Below are positions 6,491 through 7,511 of a stretch of DNA of 7,511 nucleotides, piece by piece (within the stretch, counting starts at the first letter, position 1; the number at the start of each line of letters is the position of its first letter). The stretch comes from Candidatus Cloacimonadota bacterium. GTDB lineage: Bacteria; Cloacimonadota; Cloacimonadia; JGIOTU-2. Where the stretch lies: NCBI GenBank assembly GCA_014382685.1, contig JACNJG010000071.1, positions 1 to 7,511 of the forward strand, read 5' to 3'. The notes under the pieces were generated by a model, which was not told where the DNA came from, ran no database searches, and saw only the letters and a list, made by a program, of their open reading frames with translations. The translations under genes and the position numbers were made by a program.

Positions 6491-6495
6491 AATGA
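6457..6495 (+). repeat. Imperfect 39-bp direct repeat, left copy
   Basis: This stretch encodes the last residues of the membrane protein (KIIKVDLIIL-stop) and the start of the spacer. It matches 7465-7503 at 32 of 39 positions, including 18 identical bases at the left end (GAAGATCATAAAAGTTGA). The copies are 1008 bp apart and bracket the CDP-alcohol transferase gene. Confidence 0.75.
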
Positions 6496-6505
6496 AAAAC
6501 AGGAA

Positions 6506-7426
6506 ATGGTTAAGAAATTAAAAGTAAAAAATAACATCACTGAATATAACCTTAAAATGTTCAGGGAATTTAAAAGATCATTAAAGCATGTTATCTTTGA
6601 TGAATCTTTAACACTCTATATTCTTAGACCTATAGCATTTATATTTGTAAAACTGATCTATAAAACATCGATCACACCTAACCAGGTATCTTTAATGACC
6701 ATAATTACAGGTTTGATCAGTGGATTTATTTTCTCAAAAGGAACTGCAACCTGTTTTATTATTGCCGGCTCATTGCACTTCTTGTGTATGGTTTTGGATT
6801 GTGTTGATGGAATGATCGCTCGTTTGAAAAAAAGCGGATCTGCAGTTGGTCGAATTATAGATGGATTTGCTGATTATTCTGTTGGGGTAGCAGTGTTTAT
6901 TGGGTATGGAATTGGTTTATCTAATGCCGGGTATCAACTTCCCTTTTCTTTTTCAATATCTCACTGGACACTCCTTGCCATTTCCGCTGTAAGCTGGATC
7001 TTTCATTCTATGATCGTAGATTATTATCGAGTTGAATTTATGGCTCATGGTCTTGGTAAAATTAAATCCACGTGGGAGGAAAAAAAGCACTTTACAGAGG
7101 AATTGGAGAAAATAAAACATAACAAAGGGAAATTATTCGAAAAGATCCTTATTGCTCTCTATCTGGGATATTCACATATTCAACTTTTCCAACTTGAAAA
7201 AAAAGAAGTCTATGACCGGAAAACATATTATCAAAAAAATAAAATCCTCATACACCTCTGGTTCTGGATAGGACCAACCCCGCAAGCTTTCGTAATGATC
7301 ATTTCTGCAATTTTATTCCGACCCATAATTTTCTTTTTGTACATTATAGTATTGGCAAATATCTGGATGATCGTACTATGGATAATCCAGATAAAAGTAA
7401 ATAAAAAAATCCTTATTAAAGAATAA
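6506..7426 (+). CDS. CDP-alcohol phosphatidyltransferase family enzyme
   Basis: The 306-residue integral membrane protein has the complete family signature DX2DGX2ARX8GX3DX3D: D98, D101, G102, A105, R106, G115, D119, D123. The upstream SITPNQVS (55-62) is also typical. The acids bind the metal and the CDP group; D123 would be the catalytic base. The family transfers a phosphatidyl or similar phospho-group from a CDP-linked donor to an alcohol, as in PG, PI or PS synthesis. The alcohol cannot be told from sequence. Likely helices are near 38-53, 60-77, 80-98, 122-139, 153-173, 259-276 and 277-296. A charged insert (184-245), probably cytoplasmic, is longer than in PgsA-like members. AGGA lies only 1 nt before the ATG, so the start is uncertain; M18 (6557) is an alternative. 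GC is about 34% in sampled lines against mid-40s upstream. Confidence 0.9.
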   Translation: MVKKLKVKNNITEYNLKMFREFKRSLKHVIFDESLTLYILRPIAFIFVKLIYKTSITPNQVSLMTIITGLISGFIFSKGTATCFIIAGSLHFLCMVLDCVDGMIARLKKSGSAVGRIIDGFADYSVGVAVFIGYGIGLSNAGYQLPFSFSISHWTLLAISAVSWIFHSMIVDYYRVEFMAHGLGKIKSTWEEKKHFTEELEKIKHNKGKLFEKILIALYLGYSHIQLFQLEKKEVYDRKTYYQKNKILIHLWFWIGPTPQAFVMIISAILFRPIIFFLYIIVLANIWMIVLWIIQIKVNKKILIKE

Positions 7427-7432
7427 ATTTCC

Positions 7433-7510
7433 AGGGAAACTTACATTATTTATTGAATGGATATGAAGATCATAAAAGTTGACCAAATAATTCTACAGAA
7501 TGGTTCATAA
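7433..7510 (+). pseudogene. Remnant resembling the 3' end of the preceding membrane-protein gene
   Basis: In one frame this reads SRETYIIY, a TGA stop (7454-7456), then MDMKIIKVDQIILQNGS and TAA (7508-7510). The second part resembles MGRKIIKVDLIIL at the end of the gene ending at 6490. The best reading is a decayed or duplicated copy of that gene's last codons. Alternatives are a 15-17 residue leader peptide beginning at 7457 or 7463, or simply the upstream region of a next gene, since an ATG at 7500 opens a frame that runs off the window. Confidence 0.45.
7465..7503 (+). repeat. Imperfect 39-bp direct repeat, right copy
   Basis: This is the second copy of the repeat at 6457-6495, 39 bp after the CDP-alcohol transferase stop. 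The first 18 bases are identical, and 14 of the next 21 match. Similarity extends weakly to the left at the protein level. Confidence 0.75.
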
Positions 7511-7511
7511 C

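Noticed and set aside
7360..7393. Perfect 9-bp inverted repeat (TATCTGGAT / ATCCAGATA) with a 16-nt loop, considered as a terminator
   Set aside because: It lies inside the 3' coding end of the CDP-alcohol transferase gene, has a long loop and is followed by an A-rich stretch rather than a T-tract.
7500..7511. ATG at 7500 opening a frame off the right edge
   Set aside because: Only four codons are visible and no ribosome site precedes it, so it cannot be called a gene.

Overview
The window is 7.5 kb of AT-leaning bacterial DNA with densely packed genes, standard code and AGGA-type ribosome sites on several genes. No rRNA, tRNA, CRISPR array or transposase is visible. The gene content (PIN-PhoH ATPase, NusB, HepT/MntA, radical SAM, CDP-alcohol transferase) is bacterial. 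My low-confidence guess is an uncultured lineage near the FCB group or a Cloacimonadota-like candidate phylum. The sequence alone cannot settle this.

Layout. On the minus strand, a two-gene unit reads leftward from a promoter near 1960: a PIN-PhoH ATPase (1909-560), then, 15 bp on, an HD-domain phosphohydrolase (544 to the left edge, where its last codons are cut off). A 172-bp divergent intergenic region (1910-2081) carries a good promoter for phoH, a weaker candidate for nusB and two short palindromes. On the plus strand, one tight run of seven genes follows: nusB (2082), a GT2 glycosyltransferase (2515), mntA antitoxin (3408), hepT toxin (3700), a radical SAM protein with a shortened SPASM-like tail (4038), a one-pass membrane protein with a degenerate PP2C-like domain and PQQ-type repeats (5117), and a CDP-alcohol phosphatidyltransferase (6506). 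Junctions are overlaps of 8, 11, 4 and 4 nt or gaps of 5 and 15 nt, so the run is probably one operon headed by nusB.

How the genes fit together. Leaving out nusB and the toxin-antitoxin pair, the glycosyltransferase, radical SAM protein, membrane pseudo-phosphatase and CDP-alcohol transferase look like part of a locus that builds or monitors an envelope glycolipid or phospholipid. That is inference from gene families; no product can be named.

The most interesting signals are two apparent insertions into this operon. The mntA-hepT pair is bracketed by a 7-bp direct repeat (AAATTAT at 3394 and 4033). Removing one repeat unit (639 bp) gives a glycosyltransferase stop that overlaps the radical SAM start as ATGA, the same junction seen between the next two genes. 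The CDP-alcohol transferase gene is bracketed by an imperfect 39-bp direct repeat (6457 and 7465, 1008 bp apart, 18 bp identical), in which the 3' end of the preceding gene reappears as a broken remnant. Both candidate inserts are more AT-rich than their neighbours by hand count.
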